A stretch of DNA of 64,000 bases from the NCBI GenBank assembly GCA_002749535.1, contig MZZL01000380.1:558001-622000 (forward strand). Reading direction: 5' to 3'. The stretch is from Apophysomyces variabilis (Eukaryota > Mucoromycota > Mucoromycetes > Mucorales > Mucoraceae). The notes beneath the pieces were generated by a model. That model searched no databases, was not told the origin of the DNA, and saw only the letters and a list, made by a program, of their open reading frames with translations. Below, piece after piece: positions 1 to 11,085 of this stretch. The first letter of the stretch is position 1; the number at the start of each line of letters is the position of its first letter. A program made the translations under genes and the position numbers.

Positions 1-285
1 TGGTTGACAGGTCTATGTAAAATACAGTTAGAGTATTCGTAGTTGTGGTGATTGTTACTATTGGCGTACAATTGCGCATCGTGGGCATTGGCGGATGTCT
101 GTGTGTTTCCAGCAGCCGCAGCCACGGCGGCAGCAACGAAAGCTGCAGTATTTGGATCTTGTGTAAGGGATTCAGACTGACGAGGCAGAGAAGAAGGTGA
201 CGATGTGTTCACTTGTGAATAAGCTGCTTGCGAAGGTGAACGTGATTCGGGCAGAGAATGGGAAGGTGGTTGCTGCTGCTGCTGC

Positions 286-322
<37 letters not shown>

Positions 323-449
323 GCTGCTGTTGCTGTTGCTGCATGGCTTGACTGTTTACCAAAGCATTCATGCCTTCAATTAGTTTTCGAACTTCAGCCA
401 GATCGTGGGCTGCAGCCTCGGAAGCTCTATCCATGACGAGATAATTCAT
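1..449 (-). CDS. Partial polyglutamine-rich protein, N-terminal part
   Basis: An open frame on the minus strand starts with ATG at 449 (a second in-frame ATG lies at 434) and runs off the left edge, so only the first ~150 residues are present. It begins MNYLVMDRASEAAAHDLAEV, a short helical-looking segment, followed by a run of about 20 Gln (CAA/CAG), then a Ser/Pro/Gln stretch and an Ala-rich segment (AAFVAAAVAAAGNTQ), then Asn/His/Tyr-rich sequence. No catalytic domain is visible. The composition is typical of fungal transcription regulators or RNA-binding scaffolds, but that is only inference from composition. The start is chosen because stop codons and AT-rich non-coding sequence lie upstream. 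The product is not recognised. Confidence 0.6.
270..342 (-). repeat. CAA/CAG trinucleotide tract (polyGln)
   Basis: A nearly uninterrupted run of GTT/GCT triplets on the plus strand reads as CAA/CAG on the coding minus strand and gives the polyGln tract of the gene at the left edge. The central part is pure CAA, the flanks mix CAG. Such tracts change length by slippage. Confidence 0.9.
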
Positions 450-1578
450 GTAACTATGAAAAAGACCACTTTAACAAAGGGAAAAGAGGGAAAAAATTAA
501 GAGAGGCGGATGTCCAAACAAATAAAAGGCGGTGCAAGAAAAAAAAAGATGCCCACCGTAGTTATGTGCACCTCACTTTCACATGTTCTTTTTCCAACGT
601 ATGTGCACTGATGTCTGGCCATTGAATAACTTTTCTACGCTATTCTAAACAAATTCCCGTCCGTGAAAGGATCAAGCTCGCGTTAAAAACAAAAAAACAT
701 GTGCAGCCATGAATAGAGCGGTTATAGCTAAAGACCATACTTTACTTACATCAACTTTATTGTCCGGTGAACTAAAAAATTTCTGTCAAGCAGCTTAGAA
801 TACACATTCTTGGTCATTGAAACGAGCTAAAACTTCCATTATTCACTTTGACCTGAAGTTACTTCGGCCACCTAGCATGGGCAAGCCCCCGTACCTGGCT
901 TGGTGTGAATGGCGAGAAGAAGTCATCGGCTGTAACGCCCCAGCGGAAGACTTCCAAGAAAAGCAAGAAATGAGTGACAGTGTGCGTAAATATCCATCGT
1001 TTCTCTTCACTTTGATAGTAAGTTGCGGCGAACTTATTCGGACAAGCAAGAAAGTCTACGTCAGTCGTCATACAGGCAAAAGAATGGACAAAATTAAATT
1101 AGTCATCTTGTATGCATACGCATCCCGGGGACATGTTTTGTGGGGAATATAGCTAAAGTACGGAAAAGACGTCGCCCTTCCCATTTGGAAAATTTGAATG
1201 AGTTAAACAAATAAATTACAGTCATTGACAGGACAGCAATGGTTATTTTAAAAATATATCAGTACGCAGCTAACCCAAGTAAAAGAAGCTCGCATGGATG
1301 AATGATTTCACGTTAGTAATCTATACACAAACAGTAAAATAAAAGAGGAGAAAACTCTTTCGTATCAATGGATGGTGCATGAAATAAAGGCATATTTCTT
1401 GGTTGAAGCAGGAAGAAGTTCCCTTTGGATCAAGACGGATCACTATGCGGCGCACAGTCCTTTAACTGGCGCAAACCGGTGCAAAAACTGATAAATAGAT
1501 CAATCAATTGCACTACAGAATGTATAAATCTTATTTAATTTTGTACGGTAATAGGGTGCATCAATTTCCAAATAAAAG
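450..1578. other. Intergenic, no supported gene
   Basis: AT-rich DNA between two minus-strand genes. Short open frames around 817-1152 exist on both strands but lack splice context, domain signals and codon bias. The part next to 449 is the 5' flank of the polyGln gene; the part next to 1578 is the 3' flank of the esterase. Nothing else seen. Confidence 0.6.
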
Positions 1579-2964
1579 CTATTGTTCGGGTAGATGAAAG
1601 ACAATATGGGTTGGGCAACTATCACTGCTTAAAAGACTAGCCTTTAACCTTCCTGCCTTTAAGATCTGTTGAATGAACGGAAGAGCAGCTCGTGTATTGA
1701 GATCCATGGCAACGACTGGATCGATTTGAAAAGGGGATCGAAAATCGAACCGACTCAAATGCCGAAGAAGGAGCTAAGCACAATGAAACAGATGTCGTAA
1801 AGATCAGTAGGGAGACAAAAGACATCTTCCTTTTATTTTCCTTACCAAAACGTCCGATTGATGTTGATGGGCCGTGCCGGTAAGAGATAAACACATCGGC
1901 TGTGGAGATTGCTCCAAGATCTCCTGGACAGACTCAAAATTATCTGGCCAAAAGGAAAACTGTTCACTTAGAATAGCAAGCACAGGTCGGCAAACCCGTG
2001 CTATCGTTTCCTCCATCATCATTAACGGCTGAGCCCATGGATCAAGAAGTATCCCGCATCGGAAGGGTGTTTGCGGCTGACTTAACATTAAGATCTAGAT
2101 TTTATCGTGAGTAACCAAGCAAAAAGCGAAACATAGGATCCAACTTACAGAAGTAGCTCCGCCAAAACTATGACCTGCAATAATAAGCGAGTTCATATCG
2201 ATGAACCCTTGAAATCGATGACCCAGTTTGCCTTGCGAAAGTAACCTTAATGCTTGAAGGCAGCTATTGACTTCACGTACACGAAACCGAAGTTGTGAGT
2301 GTCGAAAGTCCCATATTTCAGGTGGCAAGTCAGCATAACGAATCCATTTGCCATCCCGTCGTTTTGCTAAACTGGCAGATTGATCCCTATGTTCAATCGC
2401 TGCCACCACAAAGCCATGGCTCGCCATATCTTGACAAAACGAAGAATAGACATGCCGGTTACCGCCTGTCCGGGGAAAAAAATATAACTGTTTAGTCAAA
2501 CGTGCATTCCATCACGATGTTGCTCTCTCGCTCTTTTCTCTTCCCTCCACCTTACCTAGGCCATGCGAAAAGACAATAACAGGATAAGGTTTAGCTGATT
2601 TAAGTATAGCAGCATCCATATAAGCTCGAATGCGTTTACGCGCTGCCTGATTCGAAAGCCACTCAGCCAAAAATGAAGGAAGACGAGCAATTTCGCACAA
2701 AGCTGCGTAAACCAGAGGATAAAGAATAGGATATATGAGCACAAAGAAGATTTTTCAAGCTTCTCTTTCTTTCTCTTCGTTACCACGAGCGTATTCTTTG
2801 TGCGAGATCCAAAATGCCTGTTGATCCCCTTCGGTAACCGCTGCAGGATAGTATAGTCTGAATAACACAGCATCTTCGGGTTTCCATTTAGGGCGCCATT
2901 CCACATCGTGGCATCCGACTGCAAAGGGACCACTAAGTGCAGGAAAATCAGCCAAGAGCCACAT
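1579..2964 (-). CDS. PAF-acetylhydrolase-family esterase (plasma/type II isoform fold)
   Basis: Five exons on the minus strand give about 375 residues. Known role of the family: Ca-independent hydrolysis of short or oxidised sn-2 acyl groups from phospholipids (alpha/beta-hydrolase). Seen: N-terminal LSGPFAVGCHDVEWRPKW, the typical start of the family; oxyanion-side motif PVIVFSHGLGG (split by an intron with donor at GGTAAGGTGG near 2558); nucleophile elbow GHSFGGATS near 2160; catalytic Asp in GILLDPWAQP near 2045; catalytic His in GTAHQHQSDV near 1870; and a C-terminal exon reading DFRSPFQIDPVVAMDLNTRA, with the stop at 1579-1581. Four introns (about 2697-2785, 2474-2557, 2094-2147, 1776-1843) join the frames. 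No signal peptide or membrane segment is obvious, so the protein is probably cytosolic. The start at 2964 is the only ATG giving the conserved N-terminus. The substrate in this fungus is not known. Confidence 0.88.
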
Positions 2965-4216
2965 CTTGCCTTTTGATTTGTTTTTTTTTCTTCTTTGTCC
3001 TTCTTTTCCATGTTAATTTATATTAATCGGTTGCTGACCTCCATGACTCGGCTTTTCAGGGTCGATGCTGTTATGATTTTGATCCAGCAGCGGTTAGGGT
3101 TGCGGAGATATTTAGACGCAAACTCAATTGAGTGACAACGTACTAACCAAACAGAGTCCCCATTGTGATCTGATATGGCATGTTATCAATATTCCTATCG
3201 TTCCTTTTCATCTGATTGTCATTTATTTCGGTAACTGGTTTTGGATAAATAATCGTTTCTCCTTACTTTGACATCATCCGGAAAAAGGGATAATCATGTC
3301 AAATGGTTCTTTATAATACCATTTCATACATGACCTTGTCTAGAGTAAACTTTCGGCTTGTACTTTTTCTTACTATAGGCTAAACAAAATGATCAGGAGG
3401 TTGAATGATTGATAGGCTGCGCTTTGTGGTAATCCTACCATGGGGTATCTGTACAAATTGTCGCATTGAATGTTTCTGTTCAAAGGCCTAGAAGCAAAAA
3501 CTTTTCGTGAATAAACTTTTCTAAGAGATCTGGCACGGTTACGAACTTTTATAAACCCAGCCACACTCTTGCAGAAATAGGAAATGGCAAAATGCTTGAA
3601 TGAATTCCTACCGAATCGCTCGCCAGAACATGTCACCTGACTGAATTGAACACCACGTTGATCAAACTATTGAGGATCGGTTCCTGTCTATATGTCAGCG
3701 TAATATTAAAGGTAACTTGAAACGGTCCAAACTAGCCTTATATGCTCATTCTACAAGATAACAAGGAAAGAATACCACTACATGCATGAATAGCAATTGG
3801 CAATAGTAGTCATTTTCAACTAACTCATTCGGAAAATAGTAACAATGTTCCTGTCAACTGCCGTCTGGCATTTTATCACATGGGCTTTTCTTTATGGGTA
3901 TGGGAGTTTCTTCAACCAACCCTTTTGGTGTCTTCGTGTTAGCTTATTGCGAAGAAAGCTTTCGCCCAAATTACTTATATGCAAGTTTCTACAAAGATAA
4001 TTTTTTTTACGTGTTATGAGTACCTGCATGTAATTGCTTTTTATTTGCGTAGTGATACAGACCCCTTTTATAGACCCATTAAAACTAACAATGGCATGAA
4101 GGAAATCAAAGGAGCGGTTAAACTATTTTCCCGCCTGGTGTTTAGGGGCAAGGCACAAAGCTCGCACGTTACGCCTTTGTACCTTTTACCTAGCTTTTTC
4201 TTTTTCTTTGTTTGTT
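2965..4216. other. Intergenic, divergent 5' flanks
   Basis: This stretch separates the minus-strand esterase from the plus-strand coiled-coil gene, so it should hold both promoters. It is AT-rich with a pyrimidine tract (ctttttctttttcttt) just before the ATG at 4217. Open frames at 3373-3636 and 3979-4254 show no domain or codon signal. No repeat or RNA gene seen. Confidence 0.55.
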
Positions 4217-5671
4217 ATGAGCGATTCAGGCTATTCTCACGTCTCATTCAATAAGGATATACCACAGTCTCCGTTATCACTCCATTCACCCATTATACGA
4301 TCCTTAAGTGACTTCAAACATGCCCCACGGTCCCTATTTGATAAGATGGGTCCGTCTGATGGGTTGGCAGATCGATCCGAGGTAATAAGTCTGACAATGA
4401 ATGTTTTTGAAGTGCAATTCCATTCATTATGAAGCTAACCTGTGATTCTAGCCCGTTGCACGTTGTGTCGACGTAAGTATCGTATAATAGAAATGAAAGA
4501 GAGATCCAGTCGAAGCAAAAAAGAAAGGGGAAAAAAGTTAGCCAAGAACTGATCTCGAAGAGAGGAAATAAAACAAAATGTAGGTTGATTGGCAAAGCTT
4601 GGTTCGACGACTTCAGGAAGAAAACGCTAATTTAGTTCGTTCGTTGCATGCAAGCGAAGCTGATTTACGGCGATGTCGTATGGAAAAAGCGGAACTGGAG
4701 ACGATCTATGCCAAACAAGCTGAATCTTCGGACGCCATCCTAGCACGACTGCGAAATGCATTAGGTAGACAGATTCAAGAGAAAAAGGTTAAGATAAAAT
4801 ACCGAGAAGAAACCAAAGACACGCATACTGACTCAGTGGAACGTCTTTTTTTTCTTCTTTTATTCAAGGAGGCTAGAGCGAAACAACGAGAATTAGAAGC
4901 ACAGTTACGGCAATCCGAACTTGACCGACAGTTATTAAGGAGCCTTCAACAACCACCATTTTCACACGTGCCCACCGAGGATAACAATAACCATTATAAT
5001 AAACACTACACGTCGAGACGGCAGCTACGTACACTTCAGTCCGAGTTGGATCAGGCAGCTGCAAAAAGATCAGATCGTTCGACATCGATACAAACCATAC
5101 AAGACCAGGTGGATCAGTTAAAAGTACAGGCAGAAGCAGATAAGATGGCCGACTTGCTTGGAAATCAGCTTACGGAACGGCGCAGCACAAACTCGACAGA
5201 CATGTGGCAACAAGCATTATGGGAAGCACAACAACAATATCAACGAGAAGCACAGATGCGAATGGATCTAAGTGAGTTGATACAAGGGATAGAGGAGGAA
5301 CTGTATGCTCATCTGCTTTTTTAACATCTTTAATTAGTGTTTCAAAAGAGATATCTTTTGTTAACCAATGCTGCTTTAGAATCATGGCAAGTATCATTGT
5401 TTGTTCAACCATCATAATTTAATACGCTTTTCTCCAGCGAACGAAATACGATGCGCGTTTTAGGAGAGTTGGGAATTGTCCGAATAGAATCAAAGAAAGT
5501 ATCGGCCAGGTTCAAATGTCGCGCTTGTTTCTGGGCTATTATCGCCATGTATCGATTTAGGTAAAATTACACTTATATCTTACATGAAAAGAACCAATTA
5601 AATTCATTGGATATCATAGGAAATACACGGAAGAGATGTACAGTGCTTCCAAAATTGCGAATCACGCTTAG
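4217..5671 (+). CDS. Coiled-coil protein with PACT-like C-terminus (spindle pole body/MTOC candidate)
   Basis: Six exons, about 345 residues. Exon 1 (4217-4381) is Ser/Pro-rich. A 21-nt exon (4452-4472) links it to a long heptad-rich coiled coil starting VDWQSLVRRLQEENANLVRS, with further segments LRRCRMEKAELETIY and KQRELEAQLRQSELDRQLLR. The last three exons read GIEEELERNTMRVLGELG, then ARFKCRACFWAIIAMYRFR and KYTEEMYSASKIANHA, with the stop at 5669-5671. The basic, hydrophobic FK-x-RACFWAIIAMYRFRKYTEE pattern resembles the PACT domain that targets pericentrin, Pcp1 and Mto1-like proteins to centrosomes or spindle pole bodies. The PACT match is by eye and would need a profile search. The intron 4788-4868 is 81 nt, in frame and stop-free, so retention would insert 27 residues. 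The first exon could extend further upstream. Confidence 0.6.
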
Positions 5672-5683
5672 AAACGGGCTTGC

Positions 5684-5925
5684 TCAATCCCGTGTTCTTC
5701 GCTGAATAATGCCCTTGGGATTTTTTGAAGAAACTGAGGCAGTCTTCTTTCTGAAAACCAAAGAAATACATGCTTTTAAAAATAACGCTATCACTTACGA
5801 AGTGAACCCATCTTTAAAAATAAAATGCTGACCTTGTTATGGTACTGTCCGCATTCAGACGACGTTTGGGCACAATAGATTCTTTTTTCTTGGGTTGCCT
5901 TAATTGTTGGCTGCTCTGTTTCAGG
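5684..5925 (-). CDS. Orphan 3' exons, possible alternative end of the polyAsn gene
   Basis: Two minus-strand blocks join well: 5833-5925 (SSQQLRQPKKKESIVPKRRL, then NADSTITR) and 5684-5750 (KKTASVSSKNPKGIIQRRTR, then D and stop). The donor is at 5832 (AG|GTCAGC) and the acceptor follows a T-rich tract at 5751-5752. The product is a Lys/Arg/Ser-rich tail, like a disordered nuclear-protein terminus. No start codon was found in the ~300 bases upstream. A donor inside the last codons of the polyAsn gene (CA|GTATAG near 6234) could splice in frame to the acceptor at 5926. A second frame through the same blocks is also open, so the assignment is weak. Confidence 0.3.
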
Positions 5926-6219
5926 AACGGAATGCTGACCTTTTATATTGAAGCTCCGCGGAGATATGGTAATCTAGTGTAGGGATGCAAAAGTAAAACA
6001 GGATATGGATCGCATTCTTTTCTGGACAAAAAAAGTCTATAATATAAGTAAAGGGTAACAAAAGCTAACAATTCTTACTCGAACCGTTCCTTCTACATGA
6101 ATCGAAATAAAGTTTACGATATTTACAATTCTTATCAGCATACCTTAGTATCCCTCCTTTTAAGTTTTTCCTTTTGTATTTCCCCTCAGTAACTTTTGTT
6201 TATTCATTTGGTTTTTTTT

Positions 6220-6644
6220 TCAGTATAATGTACTATACTGATCACATTCATTGTTGGGGGCACTATTACGCTTCTTTACGTTGGAAGAAGTAGATTCTTC
6301 GTCTTCCTGTAATTGACCAGCCGAGCCTGTAGACCAGTTAGACGATGTTGACGATGTTGAATTGGATCGTCGTCGAAGTTGCAAGTTATGGATTTGAAGC
6401 GAATTGTTAGATGGGTTATAGGGATAACAGGAGGCGTGATGACATGTATTGAAGGCATTAGCTACATCGCTGGAAGACTGTGACTGGCTATGTCCAGAAG
6501 TTGATATGGCAGTATTGGACGTGGATGGATTTAACGCAGAGCCGAGGTTAAGGTGGGATAAATCGCTACTCACAGCCATTGTCACACTGCCTGCATTAGG
6601 ATGATGATGGTGATGGTTACTGTTATGATGATGATTGCTGTTGC

Positions 6645-6693
<49 letters not shown>

Positions 6694-8312
6694 GCTGCTG
6701 CTGTTGTTGTTACTGTTGCTGCTACTACTGCTACTATTGCTATTTCTCAGCTGTAGTGTTGTAGAGCCTGCTGTAGAGGTAGCGCAACGAAGGCGATGGT
6801 GATCGGGTGTGGCTGACCGACGATTGTTTGTATTTGGCAGATGACAAGTGGTGGCGGAGGCGGTGGCAACGGAGTTAGACGGTGACGGGCCGGGGGATAT
6901 GCAGCCCGCGAAATTAGGAGACTGGGAGAGGGATGCGGGGTTTGGTCCTTCACTCTGTGTTTCCGAACCTATTTCCGGTGTGGAGAGTCGTAGCCGTTTG
7001 ATGTCATTGACATCGTTGCTGGATGTACGGCGATGATGCCGTCGTAAACCATTTCCGGAAGAAACTGTCGATGAGGAAGATGGATTATCGGGTGATGTTA
7101 TGGTTTGGTCAACTTGTGTTTGGGATTTGATTGTCGTGCCATTTTCTTCTGTTCGTATTCTATTAGAAATGGTCGACTGAGGGTCTTCTTCTTCCGTTCT
7201 TCCGGAAGCCATACTTCTTTTCTTCCGATTTAACTTTGCTCCTAGAGTTTCTCTTTCTCTTCGTGCTGCTTCCTGAAGCATCAAACATTTCACTTTGTAG
7301 TCAATATTAGCAGGGCTCTGCAAATACATGAAGAACTCGGATAGTTTCGAGAAATCCCAATTCTGAGTAAAAGCACGCAAGAATCTTTCGCGTTGGAAAC
7401 TACTAGATGAAACGTAAGGCGGTGTAGATAAAACCATGGTCAACAAGGTGGTTGTGTATTGTGTTGCCCAGCTGTGCGTCAAGTGACGTAGAAGGTGCGC
7501 TCGTCGTAAATCACCTGAAAAAAAAGAACAAGGGAATTTAAGTTTTGCCATCTTTTCTTTTTGTCACGGTATAGAAAGTTACATACCGACTTCATCGCAC
7601 CAGTCCACGGTTACATGTCGTACCAATGTGCTAATGCTCTCCAGACGCCAATCACTGATTAACCATTTGAGGGCGTTGATAATACGTATGAGAGGATATT
7701 CATTGGCGATGCGTTGTAAATACATCGCTGTGACGAAAACATTATCTTCGGATTTGAGCCATGAATAAAATGTGGCGTCGTATAGCTGATCCATGCATTT
7801 GATATTGCGATAGACATCTCTCCAGGACGAATCATCTTCTTCCTGTTGTTGTTGCTGATGGTGTTCTTCTTCTTGGCGTTGACGGATATCACCGGCTAGG
7901 ATGGAAAAAGTTGAACAAATTAACCAATCAAAGAAAGATATGCAAACAAGATTCATGTTGTCGACTTACATCTTTTTTTCAAGGTGCGAATTCTTTTTTT
8001 TGGACCAGCCCAGTTGCCTACGGTTGTACCATGCAGGGATAAGTCGGGGAACGTATTTGTATTGAAGAGAACGGTTGTTGTTGTTATAGATTCAGGTGTA
8101 TTCTGAGTAGGTGAGGAAGCAGGGAGTTGAAGTGTCGGGATGGATGTAGTGTAGGTTCGTCGTGAATGAATGTAGTGCGGAAAATTGGAGGTTATTGTAG
8201 TTGAGGTAGAGGTTGTTGATGATGAGGACAATGTAGAGCGTGCATGGGTAGAGTGAGAGGTTAAGGAAGCTTGAGAGTGGACGTGGTTATCATTGGATGG
8301 TGCGTCTGCCAT
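6220..8312 (-). CDS. Unrecognised protein with conserved-looking helical core and polyAsn/His tract
   Basis: Three exons, about 650 residues. Exon 1 (from ATG 8312) is Ser/Thr-rich and ends in a basic run, PKKRIRTLKKR. The first intron (about 7888-7966) joins it to a Gln-rich stretch, then a dense hydrophobic core: WRDVYRNIKCMDQLYDATFY, LQRIANEYPLIRIINALKWL, LVRHVTVDWCDEVG, then across the intron 7516-7586 DLRRAHLLRHLTHSWATQYT and FLRAFTQNWDFSKLSEFFMY. This core looks like an all-helical domain of about 170 residues. The remaining ~350 residues are low complexity: Ser, Thr, a long Asn run with His clusters, and a basic RRHHRR patch. The order basic patch, helical core, disordered tail suggests a nuclear regulator, but I do not recognise the family. 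See the orphan exons at 5684-5925 for a possible alternative end. Confidence 0.75.
6641..6697 (-). repeat. AAC trinucleotide tract (polyAsn)
   Basis: A run of GTT on the plus strand reads as AAC on the coding strand and gives the polyAsn tract. It is flanked by mixed AGC/AAC (Ser/Asn) and CAT/CAC (His) triplets, so the low-complexity region extends to about 6600-6740. Confidence 0.9.
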
Positions 8313-9670
8313 TTAAAAAGGGTCCACAATGGTATTAGGGTGTATGGGGAACAAAAAAAAAGCCAGTGAGTATTTGCAATGGAAAAAAAAGAAAAAACAC
8401 ACACAGAGAGAGAAGGGAACGAAAATCCAATTTTGGCTATCCTACAGTCACCCGCTGCTTGGATAGAAAATTGGCCAACTTCGGTGACCCATTCCCTTTG
8501 CTTCACCGAACCCATGTTATCAAATCCTTTGTCTCATCCTGCAGAGACCCTAAAACTGAAACTTATCACATCCTCTTCATAGTCCATGAAGATGATATAC
8601 CAGAGAAAACGGTATAACATTATATCGCTAAGTAAAAAATCATCCTTGTGGAAATGAAACGTTCATTTATCCTTTAAACAGTAACAAACAGAAACGGTGT
8701 TTCTCTAAAAAAGCGGAATTTCCAAGGAATATGTTTATTAACATTACCATTGAACCATGAAATCCGTCTTCATTAAAACATAAAAAGAAAGAATAAGTTA
8801 ACTTGGGCTTCTTCTTTTTTTTTTTTTTTTTTTTTTTTTGNNNNNNNNNNNNNNNNNNNNNNNNNNNNNNNNNNNNNNNNNNNNNNNNNNNNNNNNNNNN
8901 NNNNNNNNNNNNNNNNNNNNNNNNNNNNNNNNNNNNNNNNNNNNNNNNNNNNNNNNNNNNNNNNNNNNNNNNNNNNNNNNNNNNNNNNNNNNNNNNNNNN
9001 NNTTTTTTTTTTTTTTTTTTGGGTAATGAGATCATTTTTACCGATATCTTCAATGGACCAGTGTCAACATTTCTCTTATAAATGCATGACGCGATTCTAG
9101 GGCAGAATGACAAATGGGAAACCATAACCCACAAACTGGGAAAAAAAAAGGGGGGGGGAATGGAGAAAGAAGGAAAGAGAGAGAAAAGGAAAGTATGAAC
9201 TCCATGCGATCGGTCAAACCATAAAATAAGTCAAGCTCAAATCAACGGTAAACTTCGCCAACCAAAGAACAAGTAGGCTTAACCAATCCAGTTGGCTCTT
9301 CGTGGATGAACACTTATTTTAGGCAAGAGGTAAATCAAGCTGCTATTTCCAATTGGATACGATACATGCAAGGTTAAAGCTCGATCGGAGACGGAAGGTC
9401 ATTTCATCCCGTCTATCGGACGCTGCTACTTTGAACAAACATGAAGGGCTGCTAATCCCTTCTTCGAATATCCATAGAATGGATTATTACGTTTTGCAGT
9501 TTCAGTTCATGCGATCAATACAATGCCGTCTGTAGTTTTATGTAAAATTGAGTTAGTAAAGAAAGGGGAAGATGTACAATCAGAGAGAGCGAGAGCGAGA
9601 AAAAGAGACAGAGAAGGAAAGGGAAAAGGAGGAAATGTGTGAGGGGGGTATGACATTTTCTGATATCGAA
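8313..9670. other. Intergenic with 162-bp assembly gap
   Basis: Positions 8841-9002 are N, bordered on both sides by runs of about 18-26 T, so a homopolymer or low-complexity repeat probably blocked assembly. The rest holds the 5' flank of the polyAsn gene, with an A-rich tract at 8350-8410, and a GA-rich tract at 9139-9195. Open frames crossing the N run are artefacts. No gene supported. Confidence 0.7.
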
Positions 9671-10879
9671 TTATTTGGACGTGCTTCCATATCTCGGAAC
9701 GCGGTATTGAGACTGAGTTGGAGAATGTGAAAGGTTGGATCGTGGCCAGTTGGAAGAATACGAGGGATAATGACTGAAATATGAACTACTTCCACTTCCA
9801 TCACTATTAAACCAGATATTGTGATGTTGTCTTGACAGTAATGCCAGATACATTTCTTCTTCCTCCTTTGAGTCACGTTCCATGATCAAGGTCAGCACAA
9901 GTACCACGAGTAAGATAGTTAACTGTTTGTAAAACAGTTAAGTTAAGGATAATATCAATCCATCGAGACACGCATACCTGAAGGCCAAGCAAAAATATCA
10001 CACCTGCAGCGATCCATTGTTGCCATTGACGGGCAAATGCTACCATGGTGTCTCTGCATCCACTGCTGTCAAAGTCAACTGCGCATGTTGTGGAAACCGG
10101 CCTATCCCGTGAGGATGCATAACCGCAGCATTGAAATCTATAAATTATCGTAAGAAGATTACGCCCACCCTGCAGGATCAAACGCTTACGACTCCTCGAG
10201 ATCGATTAATAGCCGGGGATCATTGTTTTTAAAGAAATCCCATGCCATACTACCATAATGGTCCAACTTGGAATATATTTAAGTGTTTAATGTTTAGAAT
10301 GGATTTCAAAACCTACCTGAGTTCGATGTGTATACACGAGACCCATCAGTACTACCCGTGATGAATCATAAGAGAATTAGGTTATGTGAATTTTTTTTTT
10401 GGCATCACTAAAAAAGCCAGCTTCTAGTTTTTTTCTTACCTATTTGGAATATTAACGCGATGGCTGTGACGGTAGCATATGTCTTCAGGAACCCAATATG
10501 TTCAATATGTGCTCCGAAACATCCAGTGAAACTTAATACAGTGATGAGGACACCCAATGTCAATAATGAAAAGGAGAGCGTACGACTGTTGCTGGAGTTG
10601 ATCATATAAGCACCTAAGAGGAAGAAATAAAAAAAAAGGTACCGTTGGTTAGGACTGTCTCTTTCTCGTCCGCATGCCAAGCAACTTCAGCTGTCTTGGC
10701 GTAATGTCTTCATTTACCTATTGCTAAAATGGCTAATCCTGCAAACTAAGTAAAATGTATGAGAATCTCAGGAAAGATAAGATAAAGTAGGGCTAGGATT
10801 TTACCATGGACACTAGATGGAAGTAGGTTACTGGTTCTCGGAGTCCTTGGGTTCGTCTCTGTCTGTTCCTGTCTGCCAT
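9671..10879 (-). CDS. Tetraspanin
   Basis: Seven exons, about 270 residues, with the classic tetraspanin plan. Start ATG 10879 (MADRNRQRRTQGLREPVTYF). TM1 YFHLVSM|FAGLAILAIGAYM; TM2 FSLLTLGVLITVLSFTGCFG; TM3 TYATVTAIALIFQI|VLMGLVY. The large extracellular loop carries the diagnostic CCG motif in SFQCCGYASSRDR, plus two further cysteines (STTCAVDFDSSGCRD) for the conserved disulfides. TM4 WIAAGVIFLLGLQ|LTILLVVLVLTLI is followed by a cytosolic tail with an acidic RDSKEEEEM patch and a Ser/Tyr-rich end; stop at 9671. Known role: organiser of membrane microdomains; in filamentous fungi the Pls1/Tsp2 tetraspanins act in hyphal penetration or membrane organisation. Which fungal subfamily this is cannot be told by eye. 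Confidence 0.9.
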
Positions 10880-11085
10880 TCCCAATGTGTATATATAATG
10901 TGTGTGAGTTAGAAGTCCAAGATTAAAGGAAAAGAGGGAAAAGAGAAATCCAGAAAAATAGAGATATAAAGAACAAGGCTATGTGAGAAAGGCGGAAAAT
11001 GGACAAAGAGGGGTTGCAACACTTGGACGGACTGCTGACCTTGCATTTTGGTACACATACGCATTTTTTTATTGTTGTTTGAATT

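Noticed and set aside
817..1152. 111-codon plus-strand frame
   Set aside because: Frames are open on the opposite strand too, composition is unlike the neighbours' exons, and no domain is visible.
8667..9134. Open frames running through 8841-9002
   Set aside because: They consist mostly of undetermined bases and poly-T/poly-A.
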